This document shows positions 1 through 8,451 of a stretch of 14,904 bases of DNA, piece by piece. Below the pieces are notes generated by a model, which worked only from the letters and a program-made list of their open reading frames with translations, had not been told where the DNA came from and searched no databases. A program made the translations under genes and the position numbers. The DNA lies in contig NAVB01000133.1 of the NCBI GenBank assembly GCA_002179805.1, positions 1 to 14,904 of the forward strand. Reading direction: 5' to 3'. This stretch comes from Acanthamoeba lenticulata (Eukaryota; Discosea; Longamoebia; Acanthamoebidae). Every line of letters begins with the position of its first letter. The stretch's first letter is position 1.

Positions 1-50
1 TGGTTGTTGTGTTGATGTTGTTGACTAAACGCTACATGAATGGTCAACAG

Positions 51-1021
51 ATCAAACGCCGGACGACAAGGAGCACACGTCGTATGGCCACACCAAGGGC
101 GACATGGGCTTCGACGCCAACGGCGGCTTCTGGCTCGTCCACAGCGTGCCCCGCTTCCCGGCCGCCACCGGCAGCGGCAGCTACCCGGGCTACCCCGAGT
201 ACGCCCGCGAGTTCGGCCAGTCCTTCCTCTGCCTCTCCCTGGGCCTGCGCGACCTGAACCAGGCCGCGGGCGGCTTCCTGATGAACAAGCCCTACGTGTA
301 CGACTCCAACCTGCCGTCCCAGATGGCCTCGTTCCTCCCCAACGTGCAGGCCACCATCAACGGCCAGTTCATCACGCGGGTTCGCCGGACCCCAGTCCCC
401 TTCATTCATAATCGTGCTGACGTCATGCTGACATCACGAGCCCGCGTAGGAGACAGCCACCAACGTGTCGGCGCTGGTGACAAAGGCCGGCGCCAAGTTC
501 ATAGCCTTTGCTAAGAACGGGAAGTGGGACCAGGACCTGTACTCGGCCCTTGTGTCGCCCACGCTCCAGACGGGCCTGCTCATCGAGACCTGGATGAACG
601 GCGCCGAGAGCAACAAGATGCCTTCCTTCTGCACACCGCAGTACAACTACAATAACATCAACGTCCGGCAGCTGGCCATCGACGCCAACGTCGCCTGGGC
701 CGAGACGCATGACCACTCCAAGGTGCTCCAACGCACCAGCAAAGCACCGTGCTCAAGTTTGTTGTGTTGTTGTTGACCTCTTGTGTTGGCAACGCACAGT
801 GGGCGATCTCGACCAACGCGCCCATCTTCTGCATCGGCGACATCAACCGGCAGTTCTCGCAGGCCAAGCGCGGCGGCGGCACCGTACGTGTGTTGTGCAT
901 TTCTTGTTATGGTTTGCCCAAGGGGACTGCTCGCTGACGAGGGCGGCGACAGGTTTGCAGCACGAGTGTCAACCTCTACTCGGCCTTCAAGCGGATCATC
1001 ACCCAGGCGGACTCGTGCTGA
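51..1021 (+). CDS. Deoxyribonuclease II, copy 1 (5' end outside window)
   Basis: DNase II cleaves DNA to 3'-phosphate ends without metal ions, normally in lysosomes or after secretion. Four exons are visible: <51-379, 450-722, 800-883 and 953-1021 (TGA); bases 1-50 are the end of an intron ending CAACAG. All junctions are GT-AG and phases close. The protein reads DQTPDDKEHTSYGHTKGD at its start, then a GFWLVHSVPRFP block. The two HxK motifs of the PLD-like active site are both present: HTK in GHTKG, and HSK just before the intron at 723 (DHSK|W). It is clearly paralogous to the next gene; the 450-722 exon is 273 bases in both copies. The coding sequence for the signal peptide and about the first 108 residues lies upstream of the window. 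No frame lesion is seen, so it is probably active. The family call is firm; the substrate and compartment follow from the family. Confidence 0.9.
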
Positions 1022-1380
1022 GTCCTCTGGGCCGACAACCTTTGGTCGAAATGATCCTCATCGGCCCGAGTGTCCCACCGCGGAGTCACGATGAGTTGGG
1101 ATCATGCTTAAAAAAGGAAAAACGTGAGCTTCTATTCTGTCTTCTCCATTCTCGAAATTACAGCGTAACGACAATTGTGATTATTGTCGACAACAGCTCT
1201 TCAAACGGTTGGGCGGACCTCCGGCCGTTTGTCTTCGACTACGTAGGGTTCCTTGCAACGGTCAGGTGCGTCGCGTATCTGGTTGAGGTGAGCTCAATCC
1301 ACTAGTGGAGGGCCAAGTTGTTCACCCTCCTTCACTCCTCTCCTTGCAGAAGCCCAGCCTCCTCAGAACACCGCACGGCC
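1022..1380. other. Intergenic region between the DNase II copies
   Basis: These 359 bases hold no convincing gene. The first 150 or so are presumably the 3' UTR of copy 1, with a short A-rich tract near 1110-1123. Two small inverted repeats follow: CGACAAT at 1169-1175 pairs with ATTGTCG at 1183-1189, and TCCACTAGTGGA at 1298-1309 is a perfect 12-base palindrome. The last 90 bases look like the leader of copy 2 and may contain a small 5'-UTR intron. No clear TATA box was recognised. Confidence 0.5.
1288..1349 (+). other. Candidate 5'-UTR intron of DNase II copy 2
   Basis: A GTGAGC donor follows TTGAG at 1287, and a pyrimidine-rich stretch (1321-1345) leads to a TTGCAG acceptor at 1349. The resulting 62-base intron is the size of the coding introns in this locus and ends 31 bases before the ATG at 1381. 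It is proposed only from splice-site appearance; the palindrome at 1298-1309 lies inside it. Transcript data would decide. Confidence 0.35.
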
Positions 1381-3003
1381 ATGTCGTCGTTCATCAACTT
1401 GATTCTTCTTGTAGCTCTCTTCTTGTTCGTCTGCTCTTCGACGATGACCGCGGCGGCTCGTTCCGGCATGGCTTGTCGTGACGAGAGTGGCAAGCCTGTC
1501 GACTGGTGGTGCGTGTTCAACTCCGCCCTTCTACCTTCCTCTCCTTGTTGTTGACATTCTTATCGTGCCACTCTTCAGGGTAACCATCAAGGTTCCTCAC
1601 CTCTCCGGCAGCGCTGACCCCAACGCCGCCTCGGGTGCGTTCCGCCTCTGAAGAAGCCTGCTGGTGAACGTTTCGTTGCTCACTTCTTCTTCTTCTTCAC
1701 CGCAGGCTTTGGCTACGCGTATGCCGACAGCAACGAGCCCAGCCTTTCCTTGACCGCCAACGTACGTTGTCGCGCTTCAGCACTCACTCTCCACAGGCGC
1801 GGCCTGACCTTCTTCTTTCATCCATTAGCGCCTGGACAAGGACGTGGGCGCTTCGCTGGGCTCGACCCTCGAGCAGATCTATTCCGCTGATGTGGGTTTC
1901 CTCATGTACAACGGTTCGTGCGTCTCGCGCTACCGCTCGCCATCACGACACGTTCATTCCCTCACTTGTAATGCCGACAACAGACCAAACGCCCGATAAC
2001 AAGGAGCACACGTCGTTCGGCCACACCAAGGGCGACATGGGCTTCGACGCCAACGGCGGCTTCTGGCTGATCCACAGCGTGCCCCGCTTCCCGGCCAAGC
2101 CCAGCTCGGGCGGGAGCTACGAGGGCTACCCGGCCTACGCGTCCACTTATGGCCAGTCCTTCCTCTGCGTGTCCATGGGTTCGTCCTCTAAATGCCTCTT
2201 GCTTCATGCCTTTTCTAATACGCCAGACTGTGGGCACAGACTTGGCCAACCTGAACCAGGCGGCCTCGGCCCTGCTGCTGAACAAGCCCTACATCTACGA
2301 CTCCAACATGCCCAACGACTTGCAGTCGGAGCTGCCCAACATCGCTGCCGCCCTTGCTGGCGACTTCATCACGGTATCTCTCCTTGGCTCATTTGCCTCT
2401 GCACTCGTGCTCAAGGACAAGAGCAGGAGGCGACCATCAACACGACCAAGGTCGCGTCCGTCGGCGGCGTTGCCTTCATCGTGTTCTCCAAGACGGGAGC
2501 CTGGAACCAGGACCTGTACTCGGAGCTGGTGTCGCCCACGCTCAACTCGGACCTGCTCGTCGAGACCTGGATGAACGGTGACAAGGGCAACAAGATGCCC
2601 TCCTTCTGTCGTCCCGAGTACAACCTGGAGAACATCAACGTCATGAACATTACCCTCAGCAATGACATCGAGTGGAGGGAGACCCAGGACCACTCCAAGG
2701 TGGCCTCTTTTCCCCTTGGGCCCATGTTGCCCCGTTCATGTGTTAACGCAATGCATTACACAGTGGGCCGTCTCGACCCAGACCAACACTGCTGTCTGCA
2801 TCGGCGACATCAACAGACAGTACTCGCAGGCCAAGCGTGGCGGCGGCACTGTATGTGTTGCTTTCCCCCCCCCCGCTTTGCATTGTGGTTTTCTGATTTA
2901 TGATTTACTCATGGTACTCTTTAATCAGGTGTGCCTGTCCAATCCCACGTTGTGGAAGTCCCTTGGCTCCCTCATCGTCGGCACCGAGGCTTGCGCTCAG
3001 TAG
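1381..3003 (+). CDS. Deoxyribonuclease II, copy 2 (complete)
   Basis: A complete DNase II of 362 aa, close to the usual family length of about 350-380. Exons: 1381-1508, 1579-1634, 1706-1761, 1829-1913, 1984-2178, 2240-2373, 2427-2699, 2764-2850, 2929-3003 (TAG); the sum is 1089 bases and every phase closes. Residues 1-27 form a hydrophobic signal peptide (ILLVALFLFVC core), so the enzyme is secreted or lysosomal. The mature start, MACRDESGKPVDWW, is typical of the family. The active-site HxK motifs are His122-Thr-Lys124 (GHTKG) and His307-Ser-Lys309 (DHSK), the latter split from the following Trp by an intron exactly as in copy 1. Between copies the C-terminal exon differs most. Copy 2 has an intron at 2179-2239 inside what is a continuous exon in copy 1. 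The gene lies 359 bases downstream of copy 1 in the same direction, which points to tandem duplication. Confidence 0.93.
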
Positions 3004-3106
3004 GCTGGCTATCCAGACTTTTTACACACGATTTTTTTTGCCTTTATTTATTTATTTTTCGAACCGCAAGATTTGTGCACATTAAATCGAAGCAAATCAA
3101 AGCCAC

Positions 3107-3903
3107 ATGAAGCACGCCATGGATTCGCTGCGTTGGACCAGTGTTCGTCGTATGGGCGTGCTTGCTCAGCACCTGAACTCTTCCCAGGCTCCCTTGCTAA
3201 CGCGGGTGCGCCATTCCAACGTTGTAAACGTTCTCACCACAACTGCACTAAGACCGAGCCATCCACAGGGATTCGTGACGTCCCACAGCGCCTCGGGTGT
3301 GCTGGCGCAGCCCATATGGAAGAAGGTGCGCATTACGGCTGCCGGGACGGGCATGCGTACTGTGGCCCATGAAGAGGGTGAGGGCGGCCACGAGATCGTC
3401 ATGGACGAGCCCGCCAAGCTGGGCGGCACCGACTCCGGCGCCACACCGCTCCACACGCTCCTCGCGGCCCTCGCCGGGTGCGAGCACGGTACTGTGCCAT
3501 CCAGCGTTATTTTTTCCCCGTCCGTGGACAACGTGGTAACGTGATGGGCGTCGTGGCAGCGACGGCAATGCTCCTGGCGCGTCAGATGAAGATCAAACTC
3601 GACAGCATCACCTTTGACATCCAGGGCGACTATGGTGCCTAAAACTCTTTGTTTCTTGTTCTGTTCTCTGTCAAGAAGTCAGCTCACCTGCGACGACTGG
3701 GCGTGGCAGACGTGCGCGCGTTCAAAGGCGTCGAGGGCGTTCCCGCGCGCTACCAGACCGTGCGCGTGCGGGCCGTCGTCAAAACCGACGCGCCACAGGA
3801 GAAAATCGACGAGCTGGCTCATCAGGTGCACAAGAAGTGTCCCGTGGCCGCTCTGTTCCATGACGCTGGTGTGCACATGGACGTCGCTTGGACCAAAGCC
3901 TAA
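3107..3903 (+). CDS. OsmC/Ohr-family thiol peroxidase, possibly mitochondrial
   Basis: Exons 3107-3488, 3560-3634 and 3683-3903 (TAA) give 225 aa. OsmC-family proteins reduce organic peroxides or hydrogen peroxide with a Cys pair. The core starts near residue 68 (VLAQPIWKKVRITAAG), followed by an EPAKLGGTDSGATP block and LLAALAGCEHATAMLLA. Cys125 (GCE) and Cys205 (KKCPV) are the two family cysteines. The first intron interrupts the codon after His127; reading through it meets a stop at 3542, and splicing restores the canonical GCEHATA motif. The first 65 or so residues are outside the domain, rich in Arg, Ser and Thr and poor in acidic residues, which suggests a mitochondrial presequence (inference). 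ATG 3107 is the first start; ATG 3119 (GCCATGG) has the better context and would shorten the protein by four residues. Only 103 bases separate it from the DNase II gene. Confidence 0.88.
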
Positions 3904-4009
3904 GAAGACCTGAAGGAGATCAGAAAATCATTTCTTTAGCTTTTCCAAACATATCAAAACCAATAATAATTTCTTCTACAGATGATTGAAAAGAAATAGT
4001 ACAAAAAAG

Positions 4010-6077
4010 ATGGAGCAGCCACGGGTACAGCGTGAAGGGCCTGAACAAGAAGAAGGCGTTGAAGTAGTCGCGAAGCGAGCGCGTATCGCGCCAGATGATG
4101 AATCACAACAGAACAACTCATCAACCACGTCTACACTCGAATCTCCACATCAGCGTCAGTTCCAAGTAGCTGCACAGGACTACTATCGCCTCCGATCTCC
4201 TTCCTACTCCTACCCGCGGTTCGTCTTGCCTCGCTCGTTCTCTCGCATTCACACATTCAACCGCATCTTGTAGGGAAGTGGGCTGTATGTCGCGCGATGC
4301 CGCCCAGCGTTGGCACAACGACAGCGACAGTGAGCTGGTACCCGCACGCCCTCGTCTTGTAGTTGCACTACTGGCACACGACTGACGCGCAGACGCGACA
4401 CAACAACCAACGCCAGCGCTACTTCAAGGAGCCGCCACTCGGGTGCGACCTCTCGCGGGGCTTCGAGACCTTCATCAACAAGGACGAAATCGCCGAGAAG
4501 GAAGAGCACATCCTCCCCGTCCTCTCGTGGCTCCACCACCGCCGTTGCACAAGCCACGCCACGGAACGGCCCCTGGACGAGGCTGTCGCGCGCCCAGACT
4601 TTGTGGCCTGGCGCGGCATGTTTGCGCGCCTCCTCTGTACGTCTCATGCGTGTGCGCGCGTATCAAGACATGCGTCGTCGCGCGTGCGTTTTTTCACGTG
4701 TGTTTGTGTGTGTGTGTGTTGTCATTGCCAGACACGCCCTACAACCGTGTCGAGCCGTGGCGCTTCCTGGCCTGTCGCTACAAGGTCGAGGCCCCGCCGC
4801 TGCGGCACGACTTGACTCAGGGTTTGACATAAACAGCACACACACGCGCGGCTGCACAGGATACGATCTATATACGCGAGCAGGAAAGCGAAGCTCAGCT
4901 AGCGCGCAAGCGCGATCAGACCGAGCGCGAGCGGCTCATGGGTTACTGGGGCTACAGCTTCGAGGCCTACGCCACCCGCCCGCGCACCTCTGCCGCCGCC
5001 GCCGCCGCCGATGCCGTCCCACGTACCACCTGCAATGACACACGCGCGCACGCATACCGCACATAACTCACATTCCACAATACCTTCGCCGCTGTCGATG
5101 GGCCAGCAGAGGACGAAGGCCCGGTGAGCAACGTGCCGTGCTACTGCACCGTTGTCAGCGCCCGGCTGGGGCCGCACCGCCTCCTCATGGCCGGTGAGAC
5201 CGACTGCTGCGTTGGTACGCCCGACGTCGTCGTCATCTCTCTTGGCCTTGTTGGGCCGCGGCTGCACGGCAGAGGCTCACGCGATACGTATCGCTGTGAC
5301 CCACACATATACACAGAGGGCAAGACGAAGCCGCCAGGCAACTACGTGGAGCTGAAGACGAGCAAGGTCATCGAGACCGACCGCGACCGGTTCTCGTTCG
5401 AGCGCTTCAAGCTGCTCCGCTTCTGGGCGCAGTCCTACATCGCCGGCGTCCCGCGCGTCGTTGTCGGCTTCCGCGACGACGACGGAATCGGTTCGTCGTC
5501 GTCGTCGTTGTCGTTGTCGTCGTCAACATCACCGTTGTCCCTTTGATTGTCGTCATCGGCTTCAACTTGGTTGAGTGATCAACCTCACTTGTGCGTCGCG
5601 TGTGTTGGATTGCCCCTGCAGTGCGCGCCATCCAGTCGTTTGACACGACCGAAATCCCAAAATTCGTTGAGGGCCGGCGCGGCATGTGGGTGCGTGCCTC
5701 TCTCTTTGCCGTGTGGATGCGTGTGCGACCCACTCACAAGAGGCGATTGCACACGGCGGGGTCCATACGCGCTGCAGAGCTCGTCGGTGTGCCTCAACTT
5801 CTGCCTCAGCTTCCTGGACTGGGTCATGCGTCTGTTTGAAGACGACAAAGAGGCCGCGGGGACGACGGTGGACAAGAACAAAGAAGGGGAGAACAAAAAG
5901 CAAGAGGAGGAGGAGGACGAGGCCAAAGTCGTGTGGGTGCTCGAGTACAACGCACCCTACACGCAGGTGACGGCCACCCGTTCCGATGACGGCTCCCAAG
6001 CCTTCCTCCCCGCCTGGTTTACCGCATCCTCGCCGTCATCTTCATCTTCATCTCCTCCACCCCCAACTACAAACTAG
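4010..6077 (+). CDS. DXO: DXO/Rai1-type decapping exoribonuclease
   Basis: DXO/Rai1 enzymes remove incomplete and non-canonical (for example NAD) RNA caps and degrade the RNA 5' to 3', mainly in the nucleus. Exons: 4010-4218, 4274-4337, 4393-4636, 4732-4784, 4860-5022, 5110-5214, 5317-5490, 5622-5689, 5778-6077 (TAG); 1380 bases, 459 aa, all phases close. The domain begins at about residue 70 (REVGCMSRDAAQRW). Catalytic and conserved positions: Arg165 (WRG), Glu225 (GYSFEAY), Glu274 and Asp276 (GETDC), Glu291 and Lys293 (VELKT), Gln318 (WAQS). The donor at 4785 is chosen because it joins CRYK to DTIYIREQES in the family pattern; reading past it meets a stop. The first 60 residues are Gln/Glu/Ser-rich with a KRAR basic patch that may be a nuclear signal. 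An acidic, Lys-rich insert (381-410) and a Ser/Pro tail are unusual. The ATG has an A-rich leader (AAAAAAGATGG). Confidence 0.93.
4701..4720 (+). repeat. (TG)n tract in a DXO intron
   Basis: A short TG dinucleotide run sits in the 95-base intron 4637-4731, just before its acceptor. It probably acts only as the pyrimidine/GT-rich end of the intron and is a likely length-variable site. Confidence 0.8.
5493..5525 (+). repeat. GTC/GTT trinucleotide repeat in a DXO intron
   Basis: About eleven imperfect GTC/GTT units lie at the start of the 131-base intron 5491-5621. Unspliced, they would read as a Ser run after residue 338. Splicing removes them and joins DDGI to the VRAIQSF block expected for the family. 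Confidence 0.8.
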
Positions 6078-6141
6078 AGGAGCCCAGAAAGGAATTCTTC
6101 TTGTGGCCACTTTTTCTTACGACGCAGAGTACAACAGAAGC

Positions 6142-6573
6142 ATGGACGGGGCGACGCCAACACTCTCCGTGGCGAAGGAGCTGGCGGCAAAGCTGCAAGT
6201 GCTTGAGGAGGACGTCCCTGCTAAGCTCCACGGCTGGCTCCTGTCCGATGTAGCGATGATAGAAAAATGGTCATCTTTGTCCAAGCGTGTTGCCAACGTG
6301 ATGACCAGCTTCGGAGGGCTCTGTGTTGAGTTTGCTCAAGCCCTCGAGGAGAACCAACGCCAACGAAAGGACGTTGACCCCGACCTGGCCAACCTCCTGC
6401 CTGCCATCCGCGCCGTTTGCTGGGGTCTCTTGGCCCTCTTCCCGGATTCGGAGTCCCTTTCCTACCTGCGCACGGTGGTCTTGTACCCCACCCAAGACCT
6501 CGCCTCCCTCGGCCACTCCCTTCCGCGATGTAACCTCAAAACCGAGCTCCAGGCCAAACTACAGACCAGCTGA
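6142..6573 (+). CDS. Unrecognised 143-aa helical protein
   Basis: I do not recognise a family. A single uninterrupted frame runs from ATG 6142 (context AGCATGG, with A at -3 and G at +4) to TGA 6571-6573. It starts only 64 bases after the DXO stop. The protein is mostly predicted helix by eye: amphipathic stretches near residues 8-30 (AKELAAKLQVLEEDVPAKL), a Leu/Ala/Trp-rich hydrophobic stretch near 93-103 (LPAIRAVCWGLLALF) and no signal peptide. Codon use has the G/C third-position preference of its neighbours, which supports real coding. The lack of introns is unusual for this window. Its last 38 bases overlap the 3' end of the minus-strand membrane-protein reading frame. It could be a complete small gene or the remnant of a larger one. 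Confidence 0.55.
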   Translation: MDGATPTLSVAKELAAKLQVLEEDVPAKLHGWLLSDVAMIEKWSSLSKRVANVMTSFGGLCVEFAQALEENQRQRKDVDPDLANLLPAIRAVCWGLLALFPDSESLSYLRTVVLYPTQDLASLGHSLPRCNLKTELQAKLQTS

Positions 6574-7209
6574 ACAGTTCCTTTATTGATGATGACCGTT
6601 GGTGGAGGGGAGGTAAATACGATGCTCTCTTGCGCCGGTGGTACAGCCACACGACGACGGCAGCTAGGATCAACAGGCCAGCTCCCGCCGCGCTGCTGGC
6701 GATGACGACGATCGCCCACTCGGGGAAGTTGGAGTCGTCCTTGTTGTACGCCTTGACCGAGAGAGGGCGAAGGCGACGCGGGCACGGGGAAGTAGTAGTC
6801 GATGGTCGCGTTGCTCCCTTCAGCGCGAAGTTGGTCGAACAGCACTTGGGGCCTTGACCGGCGCAACTGGGGTAGCACCGGGTGGTGTTGGCAACGAGAG
6901 CCCCTTGGTCGCAAGTGAGGCTCGAGAAGAACTCCATGTGATAGACCAGGCATGACTGGTTCCCCTTTGTCTCGTTTATGGCCATCACGGCGTACGATTG
7001 GAAGGCCTTTCGCCGGCCTGGTGATGCTCTCCCTGCAGTGTGATGCAGGTCTCGACCTGGGCCGTCCCGTTAGCGACGCCGGGATGCACGTCTGGGGGGA
7101 TGCCCGTGTTGCATCCGCCGGCAGAAAGGGACTGTTCCACCGGTTGTCTGCGTCGCAGCGCTCCTGGCGCCCGACTTGTAAAGTGCGTGCAAGGTACTAC
7201 TTTTTTCAC
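6536..7209 (-). pseudogene. Damaged Cys-rich single-pass membrane protein gene
   Basis: Protein-like sequence runs along the minus strand but changes frame. The clearest part, open from 6988 to a TGA at 6536-6538, has a Cys-rich ectodomain (SCLVYHMEFFSSLTC, then TRCYPSCAGQGPKCCSTNF). A linker, one transmembrane helix (IVVIASSAAGAGLLILAAVVVWLY) and a basic tail (HRRKRASY) follow. Upstream, the segment GGCNTGIPPDVHPGVANGT is in another frame, with a stop at 6985-6987. One extra A in the run at 7008-7010 would join GEHHQAGE to KAFQSYAVM. Further up, RCDADNRWNS lies in the third frame, with a second break near 7121-7131. No signal peptide is found before the adjacent plus-strand gene, so the 5' end seems missing. 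It is either a decayed type I receptor-like gene or a region of base-calling errors; homopolymers at both breaks keep the second option open. Family unknown. Confidence 0.5.
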
Positions 7210-7274
7210 TGAATTACTTCATGGCCAATTAGCAATATTTACTTGTTGGTGCCAGTTTTACTGAGCAGAAGACC

Positions 7275-8316
7275 ATGTTACAGGAGAAAGAGGAAGAGTG
7301 GCGGATTGTGCACGACCCCTACACGGCTGAGGAGACTCTCACTGAGGATGAACGACTAGAGGTGCGGCACCCCAGTGGTCACGCTGCATATAAGTGGAAG
7401 TTTTCACGGTCCTGGTCTCTCGCTCTCGCAGTTGCTTGCCGTGGCCACTACAACGACCATCATGAACACAAGCCGGGCCTGGATCAAGCTCGCCAGCGTT
7501 CAAGGCAGTGAGCTGAAGGCGGCCCTCGAGAGCCACCCGTGGCTTGACCCCTCGAAGCCCCTCTCGGAAGACGAACGGCGTGCCGTATGTCTGCCTCCAC
7601 CTTCTCGTGCGCTCATCGCTCACAACAAGGACGTTGGTGATGGTGATGATGGTGGTGCTACAGTTTGCCGACGATGTGTTGGAGCTGGACCTGTGCCGGC
7701 TGGCCGCGCCCGAGCTGCCCCGAGCGGTCTGGAAGTTTCGTCGCCTGCAAGCCCTCCGATGCTACGGCTCCAAGGTACCTTAAGCCACCACGTTTAGAAA
7801 ATAGAATTAAAATCATTTTTATAAGCATAAAAGATATAAAATAAAGAGAACTTAATTTTAAAAAAAATGCCGAAAAAACACTTTAGATCGTACGGGTGTC
7901 AGCGCGGATCGGCGACCTGTTGGAGCTTCGCGAATTTGATCCCTACACGAGCTACGGGCTCCACTTCCTGCCCTTTGAGTTGCGGCACACGCGCCTGAAG
8001 AACACCCGCATCTCGCGCCGCGCCCTCTACAGACTTTGAGACAACCTCTTTGTTAATGAGGCTGATGATGATGATGTCATCGTCGTCGTCGTCTGCTTCT
8101 TTGACTCACAAGCTTGGGGGATGATCGGCCGACGTTAGGCCGTACTGGGGAGAGCGCTTCTTTGCCTGCTGGACGCTGTGGTCATACGACCGTGTGCCGC
8201 TGTTGGCCCTCCTGTGCTCGCGCGACTGCTTGGCGATTGTCCAGAACGACCTCCTCCACGTAGGGGATCTGGATCCCGCCCGCAAGCGAGGCGACCTGTT
8301 TGTCTCGAGTTCGTGA
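7275..8316 (+). CDS. Leucine-rich-repeat-like protein, frame interrupted
   Basis: Four exons read cleanly: 7275-7361, 7432-7584, 7664-7774, 7887-8039 (TGA at 8037), giving 167 aa with phase-0 junctions throughout. After a 90-residue charged leader, the pattern VLELDLCRLAAPELPRAVW, LQALRCYGSK, VSARIGDLLELREF and LHFLPFELRHTRLKNTRI looks like divergent leucine-rich repeats, a protein-binding scaffold. The TGA is probably not the true end. Bases 8139-8316 (after a GTTAAT donor at 8052 and an acceptor at 8138) encode PYWGERFFACWTLWSYD and on to a TGA at 8314, in the frame reached if one A is removed from TACAGAC (8028-8034). An alternative last intron, 8260-8321, would instead end the protein at the TAG 8388-8390. 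So the gene is either broken, mis-sequenced by one base, or genuinely short. No signal peptide; partner unknown. Confidence 0.6.
7775..7886 (+). other. AT-rich intron with an internal poly(A)-type signal
   Basis: This 112-base intron of the LRR-like gene is about 75% A+T, far from the composition of most other introns here. It carries an in-frame TAA at 7780-7782 directly after the donor and an AATAAA at 7840-7845. A transcript ending here would encode a protein stopping six bases past the splice site. Splicing to 7887 is preferred because the repeat pattern continues in phase. Confidence 0.5.
8063..8093 (+). repeat. GAT/GTC trinucleotide repeat with hairpin potential
   Basis: About four GAT units are followed by about four GTC units. 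The two halves can pair imperfectly (G-T wobble) into a hairpin. It lies inside the proposed intron 8052-8138, next to the frame break of the LRR-like gene. Confidence 0.6.
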
Positions 8317-8451
8317 CACAGTTTCACCTCAACATGTACAGGAAAAGGAAGGCCGCTTTCCTTGTTTGGTGTTCTCACTCGACCAAATAGAGTAGAAATC
8401 CCAAAATCTTTACGCGCCAAGCCAGCCCCGTCCTTGACCTCGAGAGAGAGG

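Noticed and set aside
4785..4859. A DXO exon continuing VEAPPLRHDLTQ past 4784.
   Set aside because: It runs into a TAA. The only nearby rescue is a 15-base intron. The 75-base intron at 4785 restores the family pattern exactly.
6757..6825. A similar frame swap in the stalk of the minus-strand membrane protein, giving a reading with NATIDYYFPVP.
   Set aside because: The main frame is open through this region, and its Ser/Thr/Pro/Arg codons could cause the same artefact. It remains possible but was not counted among the breaks.
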